NCBI GenBank assembly: GCA_030149365.1
Contig: JASBRP010000016.1
Location: 1 to 64,000, forward strand
Source of the DNA: Solimonas sp.
Lineage (GTDB): Bacteria > Pseudomonadota > Gammaproteobacteria > Nevskiales > Nevskiaceae
Direction: 5' to 3'
Length of the DNA: 64,000 nt
Positions 7,738-15,784 of this stretch are shown here, piece by piece; position 1 is the first letter of the stretch, and every line of letters begins with the position of its first letter. Under the pieces are notes generated by a model. That model did no database searches. It was not told the DNA's origin and worked only from the letters and a program-made list of their open reading frames with translations. The translations under genes and the position numbers were made by a program.

Positions 7738-8886
7738 TCAATAGCCCATCTGCTTGGCCGCCAGGTCCTTCATGATTTCCAGCGATCCGCCGCCGATGGT
7801 CAGCACCTTGGTCTCGCGATAGATGCGCTCCACCTTGGCGCCGCGCAGGTAACCGGCACCACCGAGGATCTGCATCGCCTCGTTGGCTACCCACTCCAGG
7901 GAAGTGGTGGCGAAGTTCTTCAGCATGCTGAGCTCCGCCACGGGGAAGTGCTTCTGGCCGATGCGCCAGGCCAGGAAATCCAGGTTGGCCTTGACCGCCT
8001 CGTTGCGCATGCGCATGTCCACCAGCTTGTGGCGGATCACCTGGTTGCGGATCAGCGGCTTGCCGAAGGTCTGGCGCTCGCGGGCGTAGGCCAGCGATTC
8101 CTCGTAGCAGACCTGCGCGAAGGCCCAGGCCTGGGCCGCCAGCATCAGGCGCTCGTTGTTGAAGTTCATCATGATCGCCATGAAGCCGGCGTTCTCGGGG
8201 CCGATACGGTTGGCCAGCGGCACGCGGCAGTTGTCGAAGTACAGCGTCGCCGTATCCGAGCACCACCAGCCCATCTTGTGCAGCGGCGAGCGCGTCAGGC
8301 CCGGGGTGTCCCCCTCGATCACCAGCAGCGAGACACCGCCCATGCCGTCGCCACCGGTGCGCACCGCGGTGGTGATGAAGTCGGCGCGCATGCCCGAGGT
8401 GATGAAGGTCTTGGAGCCGTTGACCACGTAATGATCGCCGTCGCGCACGGCCTTGGTGCGCAGATTGGCCACGTCGGAGCCGCCGCCGGGCTCGGTGATG
8501 GCCAGGGCCGCGATCTTCTCTCCGGCCAGCACCGGGCGCACGAAGCGCGCCTTCTGCTCGGCATTGCCGACGTGCGCGACCGGCGGTGTGCCGATGCCGT
8601 GCGACATCAGGCTGGCGATCAGGCCGCCGCTGCCGGCGCGAGCCAGTTCCTCGGTGACGACGATGCCGTAGAAGGGATCGACCTCGGTGCCGCCGCAGGC
8701 CTCCGGAAACCCGATCTGCAGCAGCCCGGCCTCCGCCGCCTTGCGGTGGAGCTCTCGCGGCAGTTCCTCGGCGGCTTCCCATTTGTCGATGTTGGGGGCA
8801 ATCTCCTTTTCGACGAAGCGGCGCAGCTGCTGGCGGAAGGCCTCGTGGTCTTCGGTGTAGAACGGATGCTTCATGGTTATGTTCAT
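7738..8886 (-). CDS. Acyl-CoA dehydrogenase family protein
   Basis: The product (about 382 aa) has the three-domain acyl-CoA dehydrogenase layout. There is an N-terminal helical domain, a middle beta domain with the FAD-binding signature AALAITEPGGGSDVAN and KTFITSGMRAD, and a C-terminal helical domain with YARERQTFGKPL and the QILGGAGY motif. It should oxidise an acyl-CoA at the alpha-beta position using FAD and pass electrons to ETF. The start is uncertain: ATG at 8884-8886 (MNITMKHP) or ATG at 8872-8874. It lies 34 nt upstream of the SnoaL-like gene and divergent from the acyl-CoA synthetase, which suggests a fatty-acid or related catabolic role. Confidence 0.88.
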   Translation of the reverse strand: MNITMKHPFYTEDHEAFRQQLRRFVEKEIAPNIDKWEAAEELPRELHRKAAEAGLLQIGFPEACGGTEVDPFYGIVVTEELARAGSGGLIASLMSHGIGTPPVAHVGNAEQKARFVRPVLAGEKIAALAITEPGGGSDVANLRTKAVRDGDHYVVNGSKTFITSGMRADFITTAVRTGGDGMGGVSLLVIEGDTPGLTRSPLHKMGWWCSDTATLYFDNCRVPLANRIGPENAGFMAIMMNFNNERLMLAAQAWAFAQVCYEESLAYARERQTFGKPLIRNQVIRHKLVDMRMRNEAVKANLDFLAWRIGQKHFPVAELSMLKNFATTSLEWVANEAMQILGGAGYLRGAKVERIYRETKVLTIGGGSLEIMKDLAAKQMGY

Positions 8887-8990
8887 TACCGCGGGGGCGG
8901 TTCGTGGTTGTGGATGGCCGCAACATAATCCCCGCACCGAATGACGTGCAACCCGGCGTGTTCGGTAACAATAATTATCGAGGAGTGACG

Positions 8991-10676
8991 ATGACCGTCA
9001 TCGACGAGTCCCTGCTGCCGTTGAACCGTCTGTATCACTGGGAGTCCACGCAGCCCCAGGCCATCTACCTGTCGCAGCCGCTAGGCGGTGGGAGGATGCG
9101 CGACTACCACTGGGCCCAGGTCGCCGACGAGGCGCGGCGCATGGCCGCCTACCTCAAGTCCTTCGGCTGGGAGCCGGGCTCGCGCGTGGCGATCCTGTCG
9201 AAAAACTGCGCCTGGTGGGTCATGTCGGACCTGGCGATCTGGATGGCCGGCTACGTCAGCGTGCCGATCTACCCGACCCTGACCTCCGACTCGGTGAAGC
9301 AGATCCTGCAGCACAGCGAATCGCGCGCCTGCTTCATCGGCAAGCTCGACGACTGGAACATGATGCGCGCCGGCGTGCTCGGCAGCGCCGTGAAATGCAT
9401 CCGCTACCCGCTGTCGCCGGCCGAGGATTTCCCGGAATGGGATGAGATCGTGGCGAAGACGGCACCGTTGCCGGGCAACCCGCTGCGCCGCGCCGACGAC
9501 CTGGCCACCATCGTCTATACCTCCGGCACCACCGGCATGCCCAAGGGCGTGATGCACCTGTTCAGCAGCATCGCCTGGTCGGCGGAATCGCTGCGCCAGC
9601 GCTTCGGCAGCCGGCCAGACGATCGCATGCTGTCCTACCTGCCGCTGGCGCACGTCGCCGAGCGCTGGGTGGTGGAGTCCGGCTCGCTCAGCGCCGGTAG
9701 CCGCGTGTTCTTCGCCGAGTCACTCGACACCTTCCCGCAGGACCTGCGCCGCGCGCGACCCACGGTATTCATCTCGGTGCCGCGCCTGTGGGTGAAGTTC
9801 CAGCAGGGTGTCTACGCCAAGCTGCCCAAGGAAAAGCTCGATCGCCTGCTGAAGATTCCCCTGGTCGGCGGCCTGGTGAAGCGCAAGATCCTCGCCGGCA
9901 TGGGCCTGGACCGCGTGCGCTTTGCCGGCGGCGGCGCCGCGCCGATGCCACCGGACCTGCTGAAGTGGTACCACGGCCTGGGCCTGGAGCTGCTGGAAGG
10001 CTACGGCATGACCGAGAACTTCGGCTGTTCCCACAGCAACCTGCCGGGGCAGGGCAAGCCGGGCTATGTCGGCGTGACCTATCCGGGCGTGGAATGCCGC
10101 ATCGGCGAGGGCGGGGAGGTGCAGATGCGCTCGCCGGCACTGATGACCGGCTACTTCAAGGAGCCCGAGAAGACTCGCGAGACGCTGACCGAGGACGGTT
10201 TCCTGCGCACCGGCGACAAGGGCGAGATCGACGCGGAAGGCCGCCTGCGCATCACTGGCCGCGTGAAGGACCTGTTCAAGACCTCCAAGGGCAAGTACGT
10301 GGCGCCGTCACCGATCGAGGACCGGCTGGTGACGCATCCCACCATCGAGGCCTGCTGCGTGGTCGGCGCCAATTATCCGCAGCCGATGGGCATCGTGATG
10401 CTGTCTCAGGATGCCGTGAACCATGCCCGGACCCCGGTGGAGCGCGAGGCGCTGGCGGCCTCCCTGGGCCAGCACCTGGAGAAGATCAACGCGGAGCTGG
10501 ACCCGCACGAGCAGATGGACTGCCTGGCAGTAGTGACCGAGCAATGGACCGTGGAGAACGGCTTCATCACGCCGACGCTGAAGGTGAAGCGGCCGGCGAT
10601 CGAGTGCAACTACGCCAAGTATTTTGATGGGTGGCTGCGGCAGAAGAAGGCGGTGGTGTGGGCCAGTTCAACGTGA
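8991..10676 (+). CDS. AMP-dependent long-chain acyl-CoA synthetase
   Basis: The product is 561 aa, starting at ATG 8991 behind AGGAG at 8981-8985. It shows the adenylate-forming P-loop (YTSGTTGMPKG, about residue 175), the A5 motif EGYGMTENFG, the A7 motif FLRTGDKGEID and RITGRVKDLFKTSKGKYV with the hinge and catalytic lysine region. The composition (LKTSKGKYVAPSPIE) matches FAA1/FadD15-type enzymes that activate long-chain fatty acids to acyl-CoA. It is divergent from an acyl-CoA dehydrogenase. Its last codons form one arm of a perfect 19-bp inverted repeat. Confidence 0.9.
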   Translation: MTVIDESLLPLNRLYHWESTQPQAIYLSQPLGGGRMRDYHWAQVADEARRMAAYLKSFGWEPGSRVAILSKNCAWWVMSDLAIWMAGYVSVPIYPTLTSDSVKQILQHSESRACFIGKLDDWNMMRAGVLGSAVKCIRYPLSPAEDFPEWDEIVAKTAPLPGNPLRRADDLATIVYTSGTTGMPKGVMHLFSSIAWSAESLRQRFGSRPDDRMLSYLPLAHVAERWVVESGSLSAGSRVFFAESLDTFPQDLRRARPTVFISVPRLWVKFQQGVYAKLPKEKLDRLLKIPLVGGLVKRKILAGMGLDRVRFAGGGAAPMPPDLLKWYHGLGLELLEGYGMTENFGCSHSNLPGQGKPGYVGVTYPGVECRIGEGGEVQMRSPALMTGYFKEPEKTRETLTEDGFLRTGDKGEIDAEGRLRITGRVKDLFKTSKGKYVAPSPIEDRLVTHPTIEACCVVGANYPQPMGIVMLSQDAVNHARTPVEREALAASLGQHLEKINAELDPHEQMDCLAVVTEQWTVENGFITPTLKVKRPAIECNYAKYFDGWLRQKKAVVWASST

Positions 10677-10706
10677 GTGACTAAATGTCACTCACGTTGA
10701 ACTGGC
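10662..10706. repeat. Perfect 19-bp inverted repeat across a stop codon
   Basis: The arms 10662-10680 and 10688-10706 (GCCAGTTCAACGTGAGTGA and its reverse complement) are separated by CTAAATG. The left arm contains the last codons and the TGA stop of the acyl-CoA synthetase. There is no T-run, so a terminator of ordinary type is doubtful. It may protect the 3' end of the mRNA or slow transcription. Confidence 0.85.
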
Positions 10707-10794
10707 GGGCGGCCATGGATGGCCGCCCCGGGGTTCAATTCGGAGGTGCAGCCTCGCCATGGAGGGCAATCCCGCTCTTCGTCACATCCCCTGT

Positions 10795-10877
10795 CGTTCA
10801 TGCTGAGCATGGTCTAAGCATGAACGGTCTGCGCGTCTAACCGCTCACCCTTCGACAGGCTCAGGACGAGCGGTTAG
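10795..10877. repeat. Two adjacent dispersed-repeat hairpins
   Basis: The first hairpin (10795-10826) has arms CGTTCATGCT and AGCATGAACG. The second (10837-10877) has arms CTAACCGCTC and GAGCGGTTAG around CTTCGACAGGCTCAGGAC. The inner sequence is of a kind widely scattered in GC-rich proteobacterial genomes. The elements sit between two convergent genes and may act as a bidirectional end signal. Confidence 0.7.
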
Positions 10878-10892
10878 ATGAGGAGGTGGACG

Positions 10893-11996
10893 CTATTCCG
10901 CCACGAACTTCGGCCAGGTCTTCATGTACTCCACGAACTTGGGCCCCAGGCCCTCGTTGCGCAGGTAGTCCGCCGTCACCGGCGTCTTCACCGGCTGGAA
11001 CTCGCCGTCGCCGCGCACGCGCTGCGGGAAATCGTGGTGCAGGATCGCGGAGCGGCCGATGGCCACAAAATCGGCGCCGGCCTGCAGGCAGGCCTGGGCT
11101 TCCTTGGCGCCACGGACTTTGCCGGCCGCGCCCAGGCGCACCGTGCCGCGGTCCAGGCGGGTGAACCAGGACAGCAGGCTGCTGCCGTGGTAGGCCTCTT
11201 CGATCGGCTCCTTAAAGGCGTCCCAGAGCGACAGGTCCAGGTAGTCGATCTTCGCTTCGCGGAACAAGCGCTCGCAGATCTCGATGACCTCGGACATCTT
11301 CTGGCCGAAGCGCTCCGGCGAGATGCGCAGGCCGAGGTTGAAGCCAGGGCCGCAGCGCTCGCGGATGCCGTCGATGATGCGGAACAGCACGCGGCTGCGG
11401 TTCTCCAGTGAGCCGCCGAACTCGTCCTCGCGCTGGTTGAACTCGCTGCTGATGAACTGCGCCACCACGTAGCCGTGGGCGCCATGCACCTCCACGCCGT
11501 CGAAGCCGGCCGTCTGCGCACGCACGGCGGCGGCGATGAAGGCTTCGATCATCTGCTCGACCTCGGCATGGCTCAGGCCACGGGCGCCTGTTTCCTCGAA
11601 GGGCGAAGGGCCGACCGGCTGCAGGCCGTTGTTGAGATCCTTGGGCGAGCGCACGCCAGCATGGTGCAGTTGCACCGTGGCGAGGCTGCCTTCCTGGCGG
11701 ATGGCGGCGGCCAGGCGCGTCAGGCCCGGCAGCTGGCTGTCGTCGGAGATGCCGAGCTGGCCGGGGAAGCCGCGGCCTTCCATCTGAACGAAAGCGGCAC
11801 AGGTCATGGTCATGCCGAAGCCGCCCTGGGCGCGCTTGACCAGCCAGTGGAATTCGTCGTCCGACAGCTGGCCGTCGTTGTGGCTTTGCAGGTTGGTCAG
11901 AGGCGACAGCATCAGGCGATTCTTCATCGCCGGGCCGTGCGCGAAGGACATCGGGGCAAACAGATCGGTCACAGGGGCTTTTCCGTCCATGGTCAC
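10893..11996 (-). CDS. NADH:flavin oxidoreductase (Old Yellow Enzyme family)
   Basis: The TIM-barrel product of about 367 aa shows FMN and substrate signatures: [14 protein letters not shown] near the N-terminus, TVQLHHAG, and [19 protein letters not shown] followed by [30 protein letters not shown] is the phosphate-binding end of the barrel. It should reduce activated C=C bonds with NAD(P)H through FMN; the physiological substrate is unknown. The GTG at 11994-11996 overlaps the folD stop in a GTGA; an ATG lies six nt further on at 11988-11990. It is cotranscribed behind folD. Confidence 0.87.
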   Translation of the reverse strand: MTMDGKAPVTDLFAPMSFAHGPAMKNRLMLSPLTNLQSHNDGQLSDDEFHWLVKRAQGGFGMTMTCAAFVQMEGRGFPGQLGISDDSQLPGLTRLAAAIRQEGSLATVQLHHAGVRSPKDLNNGLQPVGPSPFEETGARGLSHAEVEQMIEAFIAAAVRAQTAGFDGVEVHGAHGYVVAQFISSEFNQREDEFGGSLENRSRVLFRIIDGIRERCGPGFNLGLRISPERFGQKMSEVIEICERLFREAKIDYLDLSLWDAFKEPIEEAYHGSSLLSWFTRLDRGTVRLGAAGKVRGAKEAQACLQAGADFVAIGRSAILHHDFPQRVRGDGEFQPVKTPVTADYLRNEGLGPKFVEYMKTWPKFVAE

Positions 11997-12847
11997 TTCG
12001 CCCGCAGCACGGCGGCTTCCAGGGTGTTCTGCATCAGCATGGCCACGGTCATGGGGCCGACGCCCCCGGGGACCGGGGTGATGAAGGCGGCACGCTCACG
12101 GGCGGCCTCGAACTCCACGTCGCCGCGCAGCTTGCCGTCCGGCATGCGGTTGATGCCGATGTCGATCACAGTGGCGCCGGGCTTGATCCAGGCGCCCTTG
12201 ACCATCTCGGGTCTGCCCACGGCCACCACGACGATATCGGCGCGGGCCACTTCGCCGGCCACGTCGGCGGTGAAGCGGTGGCAGCAGGTGGCGGTGGCGC
12301 CGGCCAGCATCAGCTCGAGCATCATCGGGCGGCCGACGTTGTTGCTGGCGCCGACGACCACGGCGGTGCGGTGCTTGAACGGCTCGTTCACCGACTTCAG
12401 CAGCTCGATCACGCCGTAGGGGGTGCAGGGGCGCAGCATCGGCAGGCGCTGGGCCAGGCGGCCGAGGTTGTAGGGGTGGAAGCCGTCCACGTCCTTGTCC
12501 GCGCGGATACGCTCGATCACCTGGGTGGTGTCGATCTGCGCCGGCAGCGGCACCTGCACCAGGATGCCGTCGACGCTGTCGTCCGCATTGAGGCGGTCGA
12601 CCTCGGCCAGCAGCTGCTCCTGGGTGACCGAGGCATCGAAGTGCACCGGCACCGAGCGGATGCCCAGCTCCTCGCAGGCCTTGCGCTTGCTGCGCACGTA
12701 GACCTCGGAAGCCGGGTCCTCGCCGACCAGCACGGTGGCCAGGGCAGGGGGACGGTGGCCGGCGGCGACGCGCGCGGCAACGGCGGCGCGGACGCGATCG
12801 CGGACGGATTGGGCGACGGCTTTGCCATCAATGAGCTGTGCGGGCAA
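11993..12847 (-). CDS. folD: Bifunctional methylenetetrahydrofolate dehydrogenase/cyclohydrolase
   Basis: FolD interconverts 5,10-methylene- and 10-formyl-tetrahydrofolate with NADP. The sequence shows [14 protein letters not shown] with the catalytic Lys, VQVPLP, DVDGFHP, and [12 protein letters not shown] of the nucleotide fold, and ends with [15 protein letters not shown] place the start at TTG 12845-12847 ([11 protein letters not shown]), because AGGGA lies seven to eight nt upstream and the length (284 aa) equals the usual FolD. An ATG at 12884-12886 would add 13 unusual residues. The gene is divergent from ccmA across 70 nt. Confidence 0.93.
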   Translation of the reverse strand: MPAQLIDGKAVAQSVRDRVRAAVAARVAAGHRPPALATVLVGEDPASEVYVRSKRKACEELGIRSVPVHFDASVTQEQLLAEVDRLNADDSVDGILVQVPLPAQIDTTQVIERIRADKDVDGFHPYNLGRLAQRLPMLRPCTPYGVIELLKSVNEPFKHRTAVVVGASNNVGRPMMLELMLAGATATCCHRFTADVAGEVARADIVVVAVGRPEMVKGAWIKPGATVIDIGINRMPDGKLRGDVEFEAARERAAFITPVPGGVGPMTVAMLMQNTLEAAVLRAK

Positions 12848-12916
12848 GAGAATGTCCCTAACGGAGAATGCGAATGATCGGCGCACATTCTAAATGCGGC
12901 TAGAATTCCGCGCCTC

Positions 12917-13519
12917 ATGTCGCTCCAGCCCTTCCAGCTAGAAATTCGCGATCTCGCCGTCCGGCGCGGGCCGCGCGTGCTGTTCGAGCGGCTGGGTTTC
13001 TCACTGTCCGATGGCGAAATCCTGCATCTGCAGGGTGCCAACGGTGCCGGCAAGACCTCCTTGTTGGAGACCCTGGCGGGGCTGCGCCGCCCGGCCTCGG
13101 GCCAGGTCCTGGGCCTGCCGGAGGAGCGGGGGCTGCACTGGCTGGGCCACCGCAATGCGCTGAACCTGAGCTTGTCGGTGCTGGAGAACCTGGAGTTCTG
13201 GTGTGGCCTGAACGGCGCCTCGGCGCAGGCCTGCCAGCCGGCGCTGGAGCGCGTCGGCATCTGGAAGCTGCGCCACCGCCTGGTGCGCACGCTGTCAGCC
13301 GGGCAGAAGCGCCGGGCCGCGCTGGCGCGGTTGCTGGCGCAACGCCGGCCCCTTTGGCTGCTCGACGAGCCCCTGGATGGCCTGGACCGGCAGGGCCTGG
13401 AGCTGTTCGCGCAACTGCTCGGTGAGCATGCAGCCAGCGGCGGCGGTGCCATCGTCACCAGCCACCAGCCGCTGCCGGCGGGCCTGTCCGGCGTTCGCAA
13501 CCTGGTGCTCAGCCCATGA
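12917..13519 (+). CDS. ccmA: Heme exporter ATP-binding protein CcmA
   Basis: The 200-aa ABC ATPase has Walker A GANGAGKTS, a signature-like LSAGQKRRAALAR and Walker B LWLLDEPLDGLD. It forms the CcmABCD complex that releases holo-CcmE during cytochrome c maturation. Its length and sequence fit CcmA rather than general ABC ATPases. It is the first gene of a nine-gene ccm operon, and its stop overlaps the ccmB start (ATGA). The operon promoter should lie in the 70-nt gap shared with folD. Confidence 0.95.
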   Translation: MSLQPFQLEIRDLAVRRGPRVLFERLGFSLSDGEILHLQGANGAGKTSLLETLAGLRRPASGQVLGLPEERGLHWLGHRNALNLSLSVLENLEFWCGLNGASAQACQPALERVGIWKLRHRLVRTLSAGQKRRAALARLLAQRRPLWLLDEPLDGLDRQGLELFAQLLGEHAASGGGAIVTSHQPLPAGLSGVRNLVLSP

Positions 13520-14181
13520 GCGCGGTCCTGGCCATCCTGACCCGCGAACTGCGGCTGGCCCTGCGCTCGCGCATGGACTGGCTGCTGCCGCTGCTGTTCT
13601 TCGTCATGGTGGTGCTGCTGTTCGGCCTGGGCGCCCGTCCCAACGATCCGGTGCTGGCCGGGTTCGCCCCGTCCATTCTCTGGGTCGGCGCGCTGCTGTC
13701 GATGCTGCTGACCCTGGACCGCCTGTTCCGGGCCGACTACGAGGACGGCACCCTGGAGCAGCTGTGCCTGGCGGAGGCGCCCCTGGGCCTGACCGTGGCG
13801 GCCAAGCTGGCGGCGCACTGGCTGCTGACCGGCCTGCCGCTGGTGCTGCTGGCGGCACCGCTGGCGGTGGCCCTGCAGTTGCCGGCCGCCGGCCTGCCGG
13901 CGCTGGTCTGGGGCTTGGCCCTGGGCACCCCGGTGCTGAGCTTCGTCGGAGGCTTCGCCGCGGCCCTGACCGTGGCCCTGCCGCGTGCCGGCCTGCTGCT
14001 ACCCCTGCTGGTGCTGCCCCTGCTGGCACCGGTACTGATCTTCGGGGCCGGCGCCGTGCGCGCAGCCCTTGGCGGCCTGGATGCGGCCGCTCCGTTATAC
14101 TTCCTGGCGGCGGTCCTGGTGCTGTGTCTCACATTGGTTCCCTGGGCCGCCGCCGCAGCCTTGCGCAACGCCTTCGAATGA
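13516..14181 (+). CDS. ccmB: Heme exporter membrane protein CcmB
   Basis: The 221-aa, very hydrophobic product has about six membrane helices (for example LLPLLFFVMVVLLFGLG) and the N-terminal ILTRELRLALRSR segment typical of CcmB. It is the membrane partner of CcmA in the ATPase complex that frees heme-loaded CcmE. It overlaps ccmA and ccmC by four nt at each end. Confidence 0.94.
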   Translation: MSAVLAILTRELRLALRSRMDWLLPLLFFVMVVLLFGLGARPNDPVLAGFAPSILWVGALLSMLLTLDRLFRADYEDGTLEQLCLAEAPLGLTVAAKLAAHWLLTGLPLVLLAAPLAVALQLPAAGLPALVWGLALGTPVLSFVGGFAAALTVALPRAGLLLPLLVLPLLAPVLIFGAGAVRAALGGLDAAAPLYFLAAVLVLCLTLVPWAAAAALRNAFE

Positions 14182-14927
14182 GCTCCTGGACCTGGTTTCA
14201 CCGGCTGGCCTCGCCGCCGAGTTTTTACCGCCTGGCCGACCGCCTCGCCCCCTGGCTGGGCTGGCTGTCGCTGGCCCTGCTGGCCTATGGCTGGATCAAC
14301 GGCCTGTTCTTCGCGCCCGAGGATTACCAGCAGAAGGACGCCTACCGCATCATCTATGTCCACGTGCCGGCCGCAGCGCTGTCGCTGTCGCTCTATGTCG
14401 GCATGGCGGTGGCGGGCTTCGTGGCGCTGGTCTGGCGCATGAAGCTGGCCGAATCGGCACTCATCGCCATTGCCCCGGTCGGTGCCAGCTTTACCGCCCT
14501 GGCCCTGGTCACCGGCATGCTCTGGGGCAAGCCGATGTGGGGCGCCTACTGGGTCTGGGATGCGCGCCTGACCTCCGAACTGGTACTGCTGTTCCTCTAT
14601 CTCGGCGTGATCGGCCTGTGGCAGGCCTTCGAGGATCCGCGCGCCGCGGCGCGCGCCTGCGCGCTATTGGCAGTAGTGGGCGTGATCAACGTGCCGATCG
14701 TTAAGTACTCGGTGGACTGGTGGAACAGCCTGCACCAGGGTTCCACCATCCTGAAGATGGGCAAGCCCAGCATCACGGCGGCCATGGCGTACCCGCTGTT
14801 CGCCTCGCTGATCGGCAGCTACCTGTTCGCCGGCTACGTGGTGCTGCACCGCCTGCAGAACGAATTGCTGCTGCGTGAAGGTGGCACCGCCTGGGTGCGT
14901 GAACTGATGGGGAAGTCCCGTGTCTGA
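14178..14927 (+). CDS. ccmC: Heme-handling protein CcmC
   Basis: The 249-aa membrane protein has the WWD-type motif WGAYWVWDARLTSELVLL that presents heme to CcmE, with flanking conserved histidines (IYVHVPAA and SLHQGSTI). About six transmembrane segments are visible. The start ATG 14178 overlaps the ccmB stop; an open frame further upstream belongs to the wrong phase of ccmA/ccmB. Confidence 0.95.
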   Translation: MSSWTWFHRLASPPSFYRLADRLAPWLGWLSLALLAYGWINGLFFAPEDYQQKDAYRIIYVHVPAAALSLSLYVGMAVAGFVALVWRMKLAESALIAIAPVGASFTALALVTGMLWGKPMWGAYWVWDARLTSELVLLFLYLGVIGLWQAFEDPRAAARACALLAVVGVINVPIVKYSVDWWNSLHQGSTILKMGKPSITAAMAYPLFASLIGSYLFAGYVVLHRLQNELLLREGGTAWVRELMGKSRV

Positions 14928-15063
14928 GATCCTGGCCATGGGGGGGTACGGCCCTTACGTCTGGGGCAGCTTTGGCTGTGGCCTGGCTGTATTGGCCTGG
15001 AATGCGTTGTCGCCCCGCCTAGCGCGACGAGCATTGATGCGCCAAATGACGGAATCCGAATGA
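14920..15063 (+). CDS. ccmD: Small membrane protein CcmD
   Basis: This 47-aa gene is easily missed. It starts with GTG 14920-14922 inside the end of ccmC and ends with TGA overlapping the ccmE ATG. The product begins MSEILAMGGYGPYVWGSFG. It has one hydrophobic helix (CGLAVLAWNAL) and a basic tail (RLARRALMRQ), the standard CcmD layout. It stabilises CcmE binding to CcmABC. Confidence 0.9.
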   Translation: MSEILAMGGYGPYVWGSFGCGLAVLAWNALSPRLARRALMRQMTESE

Positions 15064-15515
15064 CCAAGCGTCAAAAGCGAATGGCGGCAGTTCTGCTGCT
15101 GCTGGTGGGCCTGTCCGTGGCCGCCGTGCTGGGCTTCACCGCCTTCAGCAAGAACATGATGTATTTCCAGACCCCCAGCGACATCGCCGCCGGCCAGTTG
15201 CCGGAAGGCGCCCGCATCCGCCTGGGTGGCCTGGTGGAGAAGGGCAGCGTGCAGCGCGGCGACGGCCTGGTGGTGAACTTCAGCGTCGCCGACTGCGACG
15301 CCAACCTGCCGGTGCGCTACGAGGGCATCCTGCCGGACCTGTTCCGCGAGGGGCAGGGGGTGGTCGCCATGGGTCATATGGAAGGCAAGACCTTCGTCGC
15401 CGACGAGGTCCTGGCCAAGCATGACGAGAACTACATGCCGCCGGAGCTGGCCGAGAAGCTGACGACGCCGGACGGCAAGCACTCCTGCGCGCAGTTCAAG
15501 TCCATGGGGGGCTAG
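15060..15515 (+). CDS. ccmE: Heme chaperone CcmE
   Basis: The 151-aa periplasmic heme chaperone has an N-terminal membrane anchor (MAAVLLLLVGLSVAAVLGF) and an OB-fold domain. The heme-binding motif is LAKHDENYMPPE, where the His binds heme covalently and the Tyr is an axial ligand. The C-terminus (KHSCAQFKSMGG) is short. The last base of its TAG stop is already part of the terminal repeat of the inserted element that follows. Confidence 0.95.
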   Translation: MTKRQKRMAAVLLLLVGLSVAAVLGFTAFSKNMMYFQTPSDIAAGQLPEGARIRLGGLVEKGSVQRGDGLVVNFSVADCDANLPVRYEGILPDLFREGQGVVAMGHMEGKTFVADEVLAKHDENYMPPELAEKLTTPDGKHSCAQFKSMGG

Positions 15516-15779
15516 GGCCTGTTAACGCTATAGCGGTCGCTGCGGTGCCCCCGAACTTTCGGCCAGGCATGACACGATGCAAGGATTGGGTGGTTACAAA
15601 TGACTGACGATCAACACGGCATGGCCGAAAATTCGGGGGCACCCCAAGGGGCGGGTCCACTTTGGCGCATGGCGGCGTCCCGAATCGCTTATGTACATCA
15701 AGTACACCGCGCGCTTCGGGACATTGCCCTGCACCAAAGCGGCCTCCGCCGCAGCGACCGCCATAGCATTAACAGGCCC
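15515..15779. mobile_element. MITE-like foldback element inserted between ccmE and ccmF
   Basis: The element is 265 bp with terminal inverted repeats of 31 nt (15515-15545 and 15749-15779, two mismatches). The ends read GGGCCTGTTAA. Inside, a second pair of inverted arms (15545-15565 and 15622-15642, one mismatch) and a smaller hairpin (15677-15684 with 15715-15722, enclosing TGTAC/GTACA) make almost the whole element able to fold back. It has no credible gene, so any mobilisation must be in trans. It breaks an operon in which nearly all other genes overlap. No clear target duplication is seen. Confidence 0.8.
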
Positions 15780-15784
15780 TCGAC

